NCBI GenBank assembly: GCA_910587675.1
Contig: CAJUMU010000002.1
Span: 186,001 to 250,000, forward strand
DNA: 64,000 nucleotides
Direction of reading: 5' to 3'
Source of the DNA: an uncultured Alistipes sp.
Lineage (GTDB): Bacteria; Bacteroidota; Bacteroidia; Bacteroidales; Rikenellaceae
Under the pieces are notes generated by a model. It saw nothing but the letters and a program-made list of their open reading frames with translations, was not told the origin of the DNA and ran no database searches. The first letter of the stretch is position 1. Each line of letters begins with the position of its first letter. Position numbers and translations under genes: made by a program. Positions 55,529 through 64,000 of the stretch are shown one piece after another.

Positions 55529-56926
55529 TTATCGTCGTTTCAAACCCTCGGGCAGCGGCAGGCGTATGCGCGAAGCCGACAGCGCGGCTCCGAACATGGC
55601 CAGTCCCGCCGCGACGAACAACGCCGCACGGGTCACCTCGCCGCCGTTGAGTCGGAACGACATGGCCACCATCGCCGCGCCAAAAGTCTGCCCCACGAGG
55701 CGTGCCGAAGCCAGCATGCCGCTCGCCGAACCGCTGCGGTGCTGCGGCGCGGAGGCGATCATTATGCTGTTGTTGGGCGACTGGAATATTCCGAATCCCA
55801 TGCCGCACGCCACGAGGCGCCACACGATATCGAAGTGCGACGGCGACTCGGGCAGCAAACCCAGCATCACCAGTCCGAAAGCCATTATCGTCAGCCCCGC
55901 GAGACCCAAATATCCCGCGTGTATCCTCTCGACCAGCATACCCGCCACGGGAGCCACCACCATGATGACCATGGGCCATGCGGTAAAGAGCAGTCCCGTG
56001 CCCACTGCATCGTAACCCAAATCGTGCCGAAGTATGAACGGCAACGCCACCATAGCCGCCATCTGCGCCGTAAAGGAGCATATCGAAGTTATGATCGAAA
56101 GCGAAAATATGGGGATGCGCAGCAGGTCGAAAGGCAAGATCGGCATCGGGCGGCGCAACTGTTCGCGCACGAAACGCCATGCGACGAAGAGCGTCACGGC
56201 TGCCATCTGCACCACATATACCCACTTCGCGCCGTGCAGACAGGCCTCGGCACATCCCATCGCCGAGCCGAACGTGAAGGCGCACATGGCTCCGTCGCGC
56301 CAGTCGAACCGACGTCCCTCTACCTTGACGGGATTATGCGGCAGGAAACGGCCGCTCAGCCACAATGCCGCCAAACCGATGGGGATATTGACCGCGAAGA
56401 GCCAATGCCACGAGGCGACCGAGAGTATGGCCGCCGCGATGGATGGGCCCGCCACCGACGACACGGCCACAACGGTGGCGTTTACGCCCATACCGCGCCC
56501 GAGCATGCGGCGGGGATAGATGATTCTGATCAAGGTCGTGTTGACGCTCGTCACGGCCGCGGCGCCCAAGCCCTGCAAGGCGCGCCACACGATGAGCGAC
56601 ACGAGTCCCGACGAGAAAGTGCAGCCGACCGAGGCTGCGGTGAAGAGGGCGAGACCCGCGATATAGACGCGGCGGTAACCCACGATGTCGCCCAGATTGG
56701 AGAACACGAGCAGCATCGTGACCACGGCCAGCTGGTAGGCGTTGATAATCCACACCGAGTCGGCCGACGATATGCCCATCTCCTCCGATATGGTGGGCAA
56801 CGCCACGTTGGCGATGACGCTGTCGATCACCGACAGCGACACACCGAACGCCACCGCGACGATGGCCCACAAACGGCGGGGCATCGGCAGCCCGTTCCAC
56901 TCGGTATTTCCGACTATATCATTCAT
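55529..56926 (-). CDS. MFS transporter, DHA2 (EmrB/QacA-like) family
   Basis: A 465-residue inner-membrane protein from the ATG at 56926 (MNDIVGNTEW); a longer in-frame start overlaps the upstream receptor gene and was rejected. About 12-14 membrane segments are apparent. The DHA2 signature is visible in the first helices (SVIDSVIANVALPTISEEMGI, then WIINAYQLAVVTMLL), with the antiporter-type GPSIAAAILSVASWHWLFAVNIPIGL in helix 5. It probably exports drugs or metabolites by proton antiport; the substrate is unknown. The neighbouring genes give no strong hint. Confidence 0.9.
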   Translation of the reverse strand: MNDIVGNTEWNGLPMPRRLWAIVAVAFGVSLSVIDSVIANVALPTISEEMGISSADSVWIINAYQLAVVTMLLVFSNLGDIVGYRRVYIAGLALFTAASVGCTFSSGLVSLIVWRALQGLGAAAVTSVNTTLIRIIYPRRMLGRGMGVNATVVAVSSVAGPSIAAAILSVASWHWLFAVNIPIGLAALWLSGRFLPHNPVKVEGRRFDWRDGAMCAFTFGSAMGCAEACLHGAKWVYVVQMAAVTLFVAWRFVREQLRRPMPILPFDLLRIPIFSLSIITSICSFTAQMAAMVALPFILRHDLGYDAVGTGLLFTAWPMVIMVVAPVAGMLVERIHAGYLGLAGLTIMAFGLVMLGLLPESPSHFDIVWRLVACGMGFGIFQSPNNSIMIASAPQHRSGSASGMLASARLVGQTFGAAMVAMSFRLNGGEVTRAALFVAAGLAMFGAALSASRIRLPLPEGLKRR

Positions 56927-56972
56927 CCTGCGTCGCGTAACATGCAAAAACGGTTCAAAAACGGAGTCGGGA

Positions 56973-59378
56973 TCAGAAATCCTTGCCCTCGAACACCGCA
57001 CCCGACGAGACGGTGCCAGTATGCTCCTTGCGCCCCGCGGCGTTGAACGTATAGCCCAACGAGAAGACTATGTTCGGATACTTCGGCCGCACGTGCGTGG
57101 CGGACACTAACGTCGGCGTAATGCGGCTGTTACGGTAGCGGGCCGTACGGAACACGTCGTGCGCCACCACGGCCGCCGTCACGCGGTTGCCGAAAAGGCT
57201 CTGTCTCAACGCCAGATCGAAGTAACAGTATCCTTTCTCGCGGCCCTGCGTGAGCACGGCGGGCCCCACGACGTTGGCGTCGAATTGGACGCTCGTGTTG
57301 CGTCCCGCCGCGAAGTTATTCATCACGGCCAGCGCGTAATTAGTGTTCGAGGTGTCGACGCAACCTTCGTAACGGCTCGTGAACGTGTAACCGAACACGC
57401 TCCCGTTGACGGTAACGTTCCACCATCGCGTCGCCTTTACGCGGGCGTTCATCTCCAATCCTATCGAGCGGTCGTTGCCCGCGTTTATCAACGAATCGAG
57501 CGTCACGCCGGCTTCGTAGGCCACGCGCACGCGGTCGCGCACGCCGCGGCGATGGCGGTAGAATCCCGTGAGAGCGATAGAGTTCTCCTCGGCGATGGTT
57601 TTGCGGTAGCCGACTTCGAGCGAGTGGATGTACTCGGGCGCGATATCGGGGTTGCCTATCTGCTTGGTGTAGTAATCCTCATAGGTGATGTAGGGCTCCA
57701 GCTGCCATATTCCCGGGCGGTTGGTGCGATAGGAGTAACCGAGCGAGAAGATGTTGTCGCGCGGAGCGACGTAGGCCACGTGGGCCGAGGGGAACAGCTC
57801 CATGCGCGTAATGTGGCGGTCGGCGCCCTCGACGGCTATCGTCAGCTCGTCGATGGTGCGGTCGGCCCTTAAGCCCGCGTCGAACTCCACGGGACCCATC
57901 TTGTCGGTGAGCATCGCATAACCCGAATGAATCTGACGACGATAGAAGAACGGAGCGCGCAGATCGTCCTGCCACACGAAATCCGACATGCCGCGATCCC
58001 AATACTTTATGTTATACTCGCCGTGCTCGCTGTAAGAAGTATATTGGTATCCCAACTCCAGCCTGCCCTCGGGGCGGTAGTTGAGCTCGTAGGAGGCCGT
58101 GCCGTCGAAGTCCCAATGGTGCTCCTTCTCGTAACCGCGGGTGCCCTCGTTGCGCGCGCCCGAGGCGTCGAACATGTTGCTCTCCGTGTACTCCAACGCA
58201 TACCAGTCGTAACGCAGACGGCCCGAAACGGAGATCTTGTCGCCGCGGTCGTTCAGACGGAATGCATAGTCGGCGGCCAGCTGCGCCAGACTCTTTTCGT
58301 TCGAATAACGGTCGTGGCTATCGTAAACGTTGTCGTTCAGCACCGTCTCGCCCTGCATGCGATGTTCGTAATAGCGCATATCGCCGCCGCGGGCCGTTAT
58401 GGCATCGCCGCTTTGGAACTCTACCAGAAGATCGTGACGACGATTCTCATACTCCCAGCCCACGCGGCCTATGCCCGACGGGCGGCCGCTGTGACGCGTG
58501 CCGTCGGCCTGCGACGTGGTGACGAAATCGTCCACCACGGTGGTCTTCATCTGACTGAAGTCGCTCTTGCCCTTCATGTCGGAACCCGAGCCGCCGACAT
58601 ACCACCGATGCGACCCCTTGCGATAGCTGAGCAGCAGGTCGCCGCTCCACGAACCGATGGTGCTGCCCGATACGTCGGCCGCGCCGCTGACGCCTTCGTC
58701 CGTATGACGCTTGGTCACGATGTTTATTATGCCCACGTCGCCGTCGGTCTTGTAACGGGCCGAGGGGGTCGTGATGATCTCTATGTCCTTAATGTTCGAC
58801 GCCGCGATCTGTTGCAGCGCACGCGTGCCCTCCAGCATGCTCGGCTTGCCGTCGACATAGACCAGAAAACCCGTACTGCCGCGGAACGACACCTCGCCGT
58901 CGGCGTCCACGCGCACCGAAGGCGTCGACTTCAGCACGTCGACGGCCGTGCCGCCCGCGGCCGAGAGCACCGACGAAGCGTTTATGCTTTGGCGGTCGAG
59001 TTTGTAGACTATCTTGCTGCGGTGACCCGTCACGGTCACCTCCTTCAACCCCGTTTCGACCATCGAAAGCGGAATATCGCCGAGGTCGATCCTTTCGCCA
59101 TTGCGGAATCGGAGTCTTTTGTTGTAGGGTTGATAACCGACCAGCAGAATCGAGAGCGTATATTCGCCCTCGCGCACGCGGTCTATCGCGAAACGCCCCT
59201 CGCGCACCGTGGTCGACGCGACGGTAGCGTTATCGTCGTTGGTGACGATCACATCGGCGAAATCTATCCGCTCGCCCGTCGAGGCGTCGGTTACGCGGCC
59301 GCATACGCTCGCTGCGCCCTGCGCCAAAGCCGCCGAGGCGCATGCGACGGCGAAGATCAAAGTCAAAAAAAGTTTCAT
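56973..59378 (-). CDS. TonB-dependent outer-membrane receptor
   Basis: An 801-residue protein from the ATG at 59378 (TTG one codon upstream is less likely). Signal peptide MKLFLTLIFAVACASAALAQ. Domains: carboxypeptidase-like regulatory domain (VCGRVTDASTGERIDFADVIV, residues 26-105), plug domain (LKSTPSVRVDADGEVSFRGSTGFLVYVDGKPS), and an outer-membrane beta-barrel of the OMP_b-brl_3 type ending VFEGKDF. It lacks a SusD partner, so it is not a SusC. Substrate unknown. It lies 41 bp after the AlkD-like gene. Confidence 0.9.
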   Translation of the reverse strand: MKLFLTLIFAVACASAALAQGAASVCGRVTDASTGERIDFADVIVTNDDNATVASTTVREGRFAIDRVREGEYTLSILLVGYQPYNKRLRFRNGERIDLGDIPLSMVETGLKEVTVTGHRSKIVYKLDRQSINASSVLSAAGGTAVDVLKSTPSVRVDADGEVSFRGSTGFLVYVDGKPSMLEGTRALQQIAASNIKDIEIITTPSARYKTDGDVGIINIVTKRHTDEGVSGAADVSGSTIGSWSGDLLLSYRKGSHRWYVGGSGSDMKGKSDFSQMKTTVVDDFVTTSQADGTRHSGRPSGIGRVGWEYENRRHDLLVEFQSGDAITARGGDMRYYEHRMQGETVLNDNVYDSHDRYSNEKSLAQLAADYAFRLNDRGDKISVSGRLRYDWYALEYTESNMFDASGARNEGTRGYEKEHHWDFDGTASYELNYRPEGRLELGYQYTSYSEHGEYNIKYWDRGMSDFVWQDDLRAPFFYRRQIHSGYAMLTDKMGPVEFDAGLRADRTIDELTIAVEGADRHITRMELFPSAHVAYVAPRDNIFSLGYSYRTNRPGIWQLEPYITYEDYYTKQIGNPDIAPEYIHSLEVGYRKTIAEENSIALTGFYRHRRGVRDRVRVAYEAGVTLDSLINAGNDRSIGLEMNARVKATRWWNVTVNGSVFGYTFTSRYEGCVDTSNTNYALAVMNNFAAGRNTSVQFDANVVGPAVLTQGREKGYCYFDLALRQSLFGNRVTAAVVAHDVFRTARYRNSRITPTLVSATHVRPKYPNIVFSLGYTFNAAGRKEHTGTVSSGAVFEGKDF

Positions 59379-59419
59379 CAATATCGGGTTAAAGTTCGTG
59401 CCATACGGAAAAGTCGCCT

Positions 59420-60130
59420 TTACTTTCGCCTAAGCGCGCGCAGATAATCCTTGCGCTCGGGCGTTATGCGAAAGCTGTCGATGGCTTTCTGGATCGTCAT
59501 ATTGTGAACGCGCTTGTCCAACACGCTGCTCTCCACCACAGGCAGCGCGACATCCCACTGCTTGACGAGGGCGAAGCTGAAATACCATGCCACGGCCATG
59601 TCGATATAGTATTCGCCCGCTTTCAGGGCGCACAGCCGATCGATATGTTCGGGACGGAAACGGTCGTCCAGATAGAACCCGAGCAGCGACACCACGCCGA
59701 AACGCACCGTGTAGGTATGATCGCTGTCGAGCCACTCCATGATCTTGCGCTCCGCCGCGTCGGGATGGCGGGCGAAGAGTTTGGGCGAAAGCAGGTCGCA
59801 CGTGGCCCAATTATCCACATGCGGCAGGAAACGATCGAGTTCGGCCAGCAAACGGTCGATATCCTTTATTCGAAGGCACAACAACGCGCCGTGAAGGTTG
59901 TCCTCCTCGTAATAGCGGTGCGGCAACTCCGCGAGGAAACGCGACGACAATTCGTCGTCGCGCGCCACCTCTCGCGCCAGCCGCCTGAGGTCGGGAGTGC
60001 GCACCCCGATGATCCGCGCGGGATCGACCGTGGGGAGCAGTCGCGCATGGAAATCGCGATACCCCTCGTCGCGCAACTCCGACAACCTGCCGACTATGTA
60101 ATCCGTGCTCGGAATATTGCTCTCCGACAT
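59420..60130 (-). CDS. AlkD-like DNA alkylation repair protein
   Basis: A 236-residue all-helical HEAT-like protein of the DNA alkylation repair (AlkD/AlkC) family. Recognisable blocks are RIIGVRTPDLRRLAREVA, RYYEEDNLHGALLC, and NWATCDLLSPKLFARH around residue 110, followed by KIMEWLDSDHTYTVRFGVVSLLGFYLDD. In this family the Asp following Trp-Ala-Thr-Cys is the expected catalytic position. It would excise N3- and N7-alkylated purines. It begins 1 bp after deoD, an unusual neighbour functionally. Confidence 0.88.
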   Translation of the reverse strand: MSESNIPSTDYIVGRLSELRDEGYRDFHARLLPTVDPARIIGVRTPDLRRLAREVARDDELSSRFLAELPHRYYEEDNLHGALLCLRIKDIDRLLAELDRFLPHVDNWATCDLLSPKLFARHPDAAERKIMEWLDSDHTYTVRFGVVSLLGFYLDDRFRPEHIDRLCALKAGEYYIDMAVAWYFSFALVKQWDVALPVVESSVLDKRVHNMTIQKAIDSFRITPERKDYLRALRRK

Positions 60131-60131
60131 A

Positions 60132-60842
60132 TCAGATAATGTCGAACGCGATCTCCATCATGTTGGTGAAGCTGTTCTGACGCTGTTCGGCCGTGCATGC
60201 CGTGCCCTTCACCAGCGAATCCGACACAGTGCAAATGCACAGAGCCTTGTTACCGCTTCGGGCCGCATTCATGTAGAGCGCGGCGGCCTCCATCTCCACG
60301 GCCAGCACGCCCATCTTCTGCCAAGCCTTCCAACTCTCGGGATCGTCGCCGTAAAACACGTCGCTCGCCAGCAGATTGCCCACCTTGTAACGTATCCCCA
60401 TCGCCTCGGCCTTCTCGGCGGCGGCGCGCGCCAGACCGAAATCGGCTATCGGGGCGAATGTCCCGGGCAGGTTGAACTGCGCGCCGTAATTCGAATCTGT
60501 GCATGAGCCCATGCCCACCACCACGTCGCCCAACTCCAGATCGGGATCGAAAGCGCCCGCGGAACCCGTTCGGATGATGCTCTTCACACCGTAGAAGTTG
60601 AACAGCTCGTAAGTGTAGATGCCGATCGACGGGATGCCCATGCCGTGGCCCTGCACCGAGACGCGCTTGCCCTTGTAGGTACCCGTGAATCCGAGCATGC
60701 CGCGCACATTGTTGTACTGCACGGGGTTCTCCAGAAAACGCTCGGCCATAACCTTGGCGCGCAACGGGTCGCCCGCCATTATAACCTTGTCAGCGATCTC
60801 GCCCGCGGCGGCCCCTATGTGGGGCGTGGGAGTCTTTGCCAT
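60132..60842 (-). CDS. deoD: Purine-nucleoside phosphorylase, DeoD type
   Basis: A 236-residue hexameric-type enzyme that cleaves purine (deoxy)nucleosides with phosphate. Signature residues: MAGDPLRAK (phosphate Arg), [22 protein letters not shown] (phosphate loop), [12 protein letters not shown] (ribose binding) and CTVSDSL (catalytic Asp). Length is normal. It lies 12 bp after nagB in a tight four-gene operon. Confidence 0.96.
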   Translation of the reverse strand: MAKTPTPHIGAAAGEIADKVIMAGDPLRAKVMAERFLENPVQYNNVRGMLGFTGTYKGKRVSVQGHGMGIPSIGIYTYELFNFYGVKSIIRTGSAGAFDPDLELGDVVVGMGSCTDSNYGAQFNLPGTFAPIADFGLARAAAEKAEAMGIRYKVGNLLASDVFYGDDPESWKAWQKMGVLAVEMEAAALYMNAARSGNKALCICTVSDSLVKGTACTAEQRQNSFTNMMEIAFDII

Positions 60843-60854
60843 AACGTTTCTATA

Positions 60855-61646
60855 TTATAAATTGCACTTCTCTATATCCTTGAAATAGCGATAGGTGTTC
60901 ACCTTAAGCTCGCCCACGGCAGGTTCGTCGCACACCAGAATGCCTTTGGGGTGCATCTGCAACGCCGTGATGGTCCACGCGTGCGACACCGCGCCCTCGA
61001 CGCACTGCTGCACCGCGCGTGCCTTCTTGTGGCCCAACGCCAGCACCAGCACCTGCTTGGCCGAGCATACCGTGCCTACACCCACGGTGAGGGCGAGTTT
61101 GGGTACCTTCGTGACGTCGTTGTCGAAGAAACGCGAATTGACGATGATGGTGTCCTCCGTCAGAGTCTTAACGCGCGTGCGCGACTCAAGCGACGAGAAA
61201 GGCTCGTTGAAGGCCAGATGGCCGTCCTCGCCCACGCCGCCGATGAACAGGTCGATTCCGCCAGCAGCCGCTATGCGATCCTCGTAAGAGGCGCACTCGG
61301 CGTCAAGATCGGCGGCGTTGCCGTTCAGGATGTTGACATTCTCGCGCTTGATGTCGATGTGCGAGAAGAAATTGTTCCACATAAAAGAGTGGTAGCTCTC
61401 GGGATGCTCCTCGGGCAGACCCACATACTCGTCCATGTTGAATGTGACGACATTGGCGAACGACACCTTGCCCGCCTTGTTCAGCGCGATAAGCTCCGAA
61501 TACATGCCCAGCGGGGTCGATCCCGTGGGCAGTCCCAGCACGAAAGGTTCGCCGCACACGGCAGCCTTGGCGTTTATCTGCGACGCAACGTAATGCGCCG
61601 CCCAACGGCCCGCCTCGGCCGCATTGTTCTCTATGATGACTCTCAT
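60855..61646 (-). CDS. nagB: Glucosamine-6-phosphate deaminase
   Basis: A 263-residue enzyme converting glucosamine-6-phosphate to fructose-6-phosphate and ammonia. Active-site motifs are intact: TFNMDEYVG (Asp), [14 protein letters not shown] (Asp, His and Glu), and the TGSTPLGMY phosphate loop. Length equals the E. coli enzyme. It lies 5 bp after the NagB-LmbE fusion gene and completes amino sugar breakdown. Confidence 0.96.
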   Translation of the reverse strand: MRVIIENNAAEAGRWAAHYVASQINAKAAVCGEPFVLGLPTGSTPLGMYSELIALNKAGKVSFANVVTFNMDEYVGLPEEHPESYHSFMWNNFFSHIDIKRENVNILNGNAADLDAECASYEDRIAAAGGIDLFIGGVGEDGHLAFNEPFSSLESRTRVKTLTEDTIIVNSRFFDNDVTKVPKLALTVGVGTVCSAKQVLVLALGHKKARAVQQCVEGAVSHAWTITALQMHPKGILVCDEPAVGELKVNTYRYFKDIEKCNL

Positions 61647-61651
61647 AACGG

Positions 61652-63586
61652 TTATAATTTCATTTTAACGAAAACTTCGATAGCTTGGTATTCGGCCATG
61701 CCCAACAGATCGTACAGACGGGCCGTGTTTTGCGTGCGCTCCTCGGCGCGCTGCCAGAACTCGCGGCTGTCGTCGCCCGGGAACGGAACGATATCTTTCT
61801 GCGAGAGGTGGCGATAGATGGCGTGACGCTTCTTGATAAGCTCGTCGGGGCTCAAAGGCACCGCCATGTCGACCATGCCGATCTCCCACTCCATCCATGC
61901 GCCGCGATAGAGCCAGATAACGCACTCCTTGAGCCACTCCTCGCCCTCCAGACGGCTCAGAGCCTCCAGCACGGCTTCGGTGCAGACGCGGTGGGTGCCG
62001 TGAGGATCGGCCAGATCGCCCGCCAAATATATCTGATGTGGCTTCACCTCCAGCAACAGCTCGGTGATGATCTCGATATCCTTGTCGGTGCGCTGTCCCT
62101 TCTTGATGCCGCCCGTCTCATAGAACGGCAGATTAAGGAAGTGGGCGTTGGTGTTCTCGTTCAGGCCGAACGAACGCACCGCGGCGCGCGCCTCGGCGCG
62201 GCGGATGGCGCCCTTGATATTGAGCAGAGCGCGAGGCTCGGGTTCGCCCTTCTTCTTCGACGCGATGATCTCGCGCACCTCGTCCACGCGGTCGCCGAAA
62301 CCGAGTTCGCGCGCCGTGTCGAGATTCTGTATCACCACGTCGTCGTGCACGGCCACGTTGCCCGAGGTCTCGTATGCCACATGCACGTCGTGACCCTGCT
62401 CAACCAGACGGATGAACGTGCCGCCCATCGAGATGACGTCGTCGTCGGGGTGCGGCGAGAAGATGATGACACGCTTCGGGAACGGAGTCGAAGGCACGGG
62501 ACGCGTCGAGTCATCGGCATCGGGCTTGCCGCCCGGCCATCCCGTAATCGTATGCTGGAGGTCGTTGAACACCTTGATGTTCACCCCGTCGTACGACATG
62601 CCGACGGCATCGAGCAACTCGCCGAGCGAATGTTCGATATAGTCGGTATAGGTGAGCTTAAGTATCGGTTTTTGAACCACGCCGCACAGCCATACCACCG
62701 CCTTGCGGACCAGACGCGGGGTCCAGTCGCAGGGGCCCACCAGCCACGGAGCCTTTTTCACCGTGAGGTAGTCGGCCGCAGGATCGTCCACGACGGCCTC
62801 GATGTTGGGATGGTTTTGCAACAGCGACGCGGGGATGAGGCGGGTAGCCTCGCCCTCGACGACCTTGCTTATAACATTGGCCTTGTCCTCGCCCCAAGCC
62901 ATGAGGATTATGCGCTTGGTATTCATCACGGTGCTGAGGCCCATCGTAATGGCCATCTTGGGTGTGTTCTCTATACCGTAGAACAAGCCTGCCTGCACCT
63001 TGCGCGACTGGTAGGTGAGCTGCACCATGCGGGTCACCGATTTGGCGTACGACCCGGGCTCGTTGAATCCGATCTGGCCCTGCGCGCCCATGCCGATGAC
63101 CATAAGGTCGATGTTGCGCGCCTTGCGGTCGTATTCGGCGCAGTAGGCCGACACCTTGTCGACGGGAACCGAACCGTCGATTATGTGCACGTTCTCGGGC
63201 AGGATATCGATATGGCTCAGGAAATCCTCGTGGATCATATAGTTGCGGCTCTGCTGCTCGGTGGCCTTTATGGGATAGAACTCGTCGAGACTGTATACCT
63301 CCACCTGCTTGAACGACACCTCGCCATTCTTGTAGCGGTTGACCAGTTCGCGATATACGCCTATGGGGGTCTTGCCCGTGGTGAGTCCGAGCGCGAACAG
63401 ACGCTGCTCGCCCGACGCCTCGTGCATGCGGATGGCGCGCACGACCTGATCGGCCACGTACATCACGCCGTCGCTCTCCACCTCGAAAACGGATGTGGGA
63501 ATCTTCTCGTAACGATGGATGATGTCGGTAGGGGTGCCGTCGAGCATCAAACCACCGTCCTGCGGTAACGAATACTTGTTTTTCAT
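61652..63586 (-). CDS. NagB-like domain fused to LmbE/PIG-L deacetylase
   Basis: A 644-residue two-domain protein. Residues 1-300 resemble Nag[16 protein letters not shown] and [10 protein letters not shown] are kept. But the catalytic loop reads [13 protein letters not shown] where active NagB has DGH, so Asp141 and His143 (E. coli numbering) are both Gln, while the Glu is kept. Residues 370-640 form a PIG-L/LmbE-type deacetylase with [16 protein letters not shown] and [10 protein letters not shown], the zinc ligands. This fusion is familiar from Bacteroidetes, where it is annotated as a glucosamine-6-phosphate deaminase. It heads the operon with nagB, deoD and the AlkD-like gene. Deamination by this domain is doubtful; deacetylation of an amino sugar is plausible. 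Confidence 0.9.
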   Translation of the reverse strand: MKNKYSLPQDGGLMLDGTPTDIIHRYEKIPTSVFEVESDGVMYVADQVVRAIRMHEASGEQRLFALGLTTGKTPIGVYRELVNRYKNGEVSFKQVEVYSLDEFYPIKATEQQSRNYMIHEDFLSHIDILPENVHIIDGSVPVDKVSAYCAEYDRKARNIDLMVIGMGAQGQIGFNEPGSYAKSVTRMVQLTYQSRKVQAGLFYGIENTPKMAITMGLSTVMNTKRIILMAWGEDKANVISKVVEGEATRLIPASLLQNHPNIEAVVDDPAADYLTVKKAPWLVGPCDWTPRLVRKAVVWLCGVVQKPILKLTYTDYIEHSLGELLDAVGMSYDGVNIKVFNDLQHTITGWPGGKPDADDSTRPVPSTPFPKRVIIFSPHPDDDVISMGGTFIRLVEQGHDVHVAYETSGNVAVHDDVVIQNLDTARELGFGDRVDEVREIIASKKKGEPEPRALLNIKGAIRRAEARAAVRSFGLNENTNAHFLNLPFYETGGIKKGQRTDKDIEIITELLLEVKPHQIYLAGDLADPHGTHRVCTEAVLEALSRLEGEEWLKECVIWLYRGAWMEWEIGMVDMAVPLSPDELIKKRHAIYRHLSQKDIVPFPGDDSREFWQRAEERTQNTARLYDLLGMAEYQAIEVFVKMKL

Positions 63587-63646
63587 ACTTTGACTATAAT
63601 TTGTTCGATATTGTTCCGTTTGCCTTGGAATAGATCCTATTCACTG

Positions 63647-63654
63647 CAAATTTA
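63647..63654 (-). promoter_or_regulatory. Possible -7 box for the NagB-LmbE operon
   Basis: CAAATTTA on the plus strand reads TAAATTTG on the minus strand, a match to TAnnTTTG, 60 bases before the start codon. No good -33 box at 19-21 bases. Confidence 0.4.
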
Positions 63655-63811
63655 TAAAATATAATTCACAATAACGGCCTTGCAACGATAAAATTATGAC
63701 GCCGTTTCGTCATATTCCGACGGCGAGGCGCACAGCGGGCATGCGAAAATTTTGCGGCGAAACTCAATTGCGGCCGCATAATTGTTATTTTTACTTCGAA
63801 ATACGCATATT

Positions 63812-63844
63812 GTTGGCGTTATTGCAAATAATGTTATACCTTTG
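63812..63844 (+). promoter_or_regulatory. Promoter of secreted-protein gene at window end
   Basis: GTTG (63812-63815), 21 bases, TACCTTTG (63837-63844): full -7 match and 3 of 4 at -33, about 80 bases before the ATG at 63923. Confidence 0.55.
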
Positions 63845-63922
63845 CTTAGGGTTTCGAACCGAAAGGCGTTTCGAATAAAACCAAAAGCAAACAGTAAACT
63901 TAAACCATAAAACATACCATTT

Positions 63923-64000
63923 ATGAAAAGATTTCTGATATTGGCGGCGTCTCTTTTCGCCGCGACGACGATTTTCGCGCAGACTCAGGTGATAGCTCAC
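63923..64000 (+). CDS. Secreted protein, partial (N-terminus only)
   Basis: The ATG at 63923 opens 26 codons to the window edge. MKRFLILAASLFAATTIFAQ is a clear signal peptide with a Gln-ending cleavage region common in Bacteroidales. A promoter match lies upstream. Nothing can be said about the mature protein. Confidence 0.7.
   Translation, partial: MKRFLILAASLFAATTIFAQTQVIAH

Larger units (their letters stand above)
63587..63922. other. Divergent intergenic region
   Basis: About 336 bp, AT-rich at both ends. It carries a -7-like box for the leftward operon (63647-63654) and a promoter for the rightward gene (63812-63844). No gene is supported in it. Confidence 0.6.

Noticed and set aside
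1..64000. CRISPR arrays, tRNA or rRNA genes, transposases, integrases, phage genes
   Set aside because: I looked for regular direct repeats, cloverleaf-like segments in the gaps and recombinase motifs, and found none.

Overview
The window looks like a high-GC Bacteroidales chromosome, most likely Alistipes or another Rikenellaceae. The basis is fimbrillin-type (type V) pilus genes, a SusC/SusD pair, weak Shine-Dalgarno context, several promoters of the Bacteroidetes form TTTG-N19-21-TAnnTTTG, and a coding GC near 55-60 percent. The genus is inferred; no rRNA gene is present to fix it. I found no tRNA, rRNA, CRISPR array, insertion sequence, transposase or recombinase gene.

The first 17.5 kb is the most unusual part. 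Two paralogous Mfa-type fimbrial operons lie back to back. The left operon (minus strand, 7180 down past position 1) and the right operon (plus strand, 8186 to 17519) have the same order: DUF3575 barrel, DUF3868/OmpA protein, Mfa1-like stalk subunit, FimB/Mfa2-like anchor, accessory fimbrial lipoprotein, large tip-like lipoprotein. Between them is about 1 kb of non-coding DNA holding a 16-bp perfect inverted repeat (7756-7771 and 8051-8066; 18 of 19 matched when extended) around 279 bp. That segment contains promoter-like sequences. The layout fits an invertible promoter (inverton) that would switch between two pili. In the orientation given, the better promoter match points at the right operon. 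Three nine-base G/C runs, the only ones I saw in the window, all lie in this locus: one in a candidate promoter spacer, one inside the inverton and one in the right stalk gene.

From 17.5 to 36 kb are housekeeping genes: tsaD, divergent from a tamB-exbB-exbD-tonB-DUF1573 cluster; a glycogen branching enzyme divergent from an aspartyl protease; a ClpC-like ATPase; aspS; a TadA-like deaminase; and a secreted TPR protein. Three copies of a structured intergenic repeat of about 90 bp sit between these genes.

From 36 to 41 kb is a SusC/SusD-type outer-membrane uptake pair. From 41.1 to 52.6 kb is a complete branched-chain amino acid operon, ilvD-ilvB-ilvN-ilvC-leuA-leuC-leuD-leuB-ilvA. It is preceded by a well-formed promoter, an 18-codon leader peptide with 11 Ile/Leu/Val codons, and mutually exclusive antiterminator and terminator stems, which together look like classical attenuation. 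A small YccF membrane protein follows.

From 53 to 63.6 kb a closely packed minus-strand series encodes a NagB-LmbE fusion, NagB, DeoD, an AlkD-like protein, a TonB-dependent receptor, an MFS exporter and MalQ. The window ends in the first 26 codons of a secreted protein.
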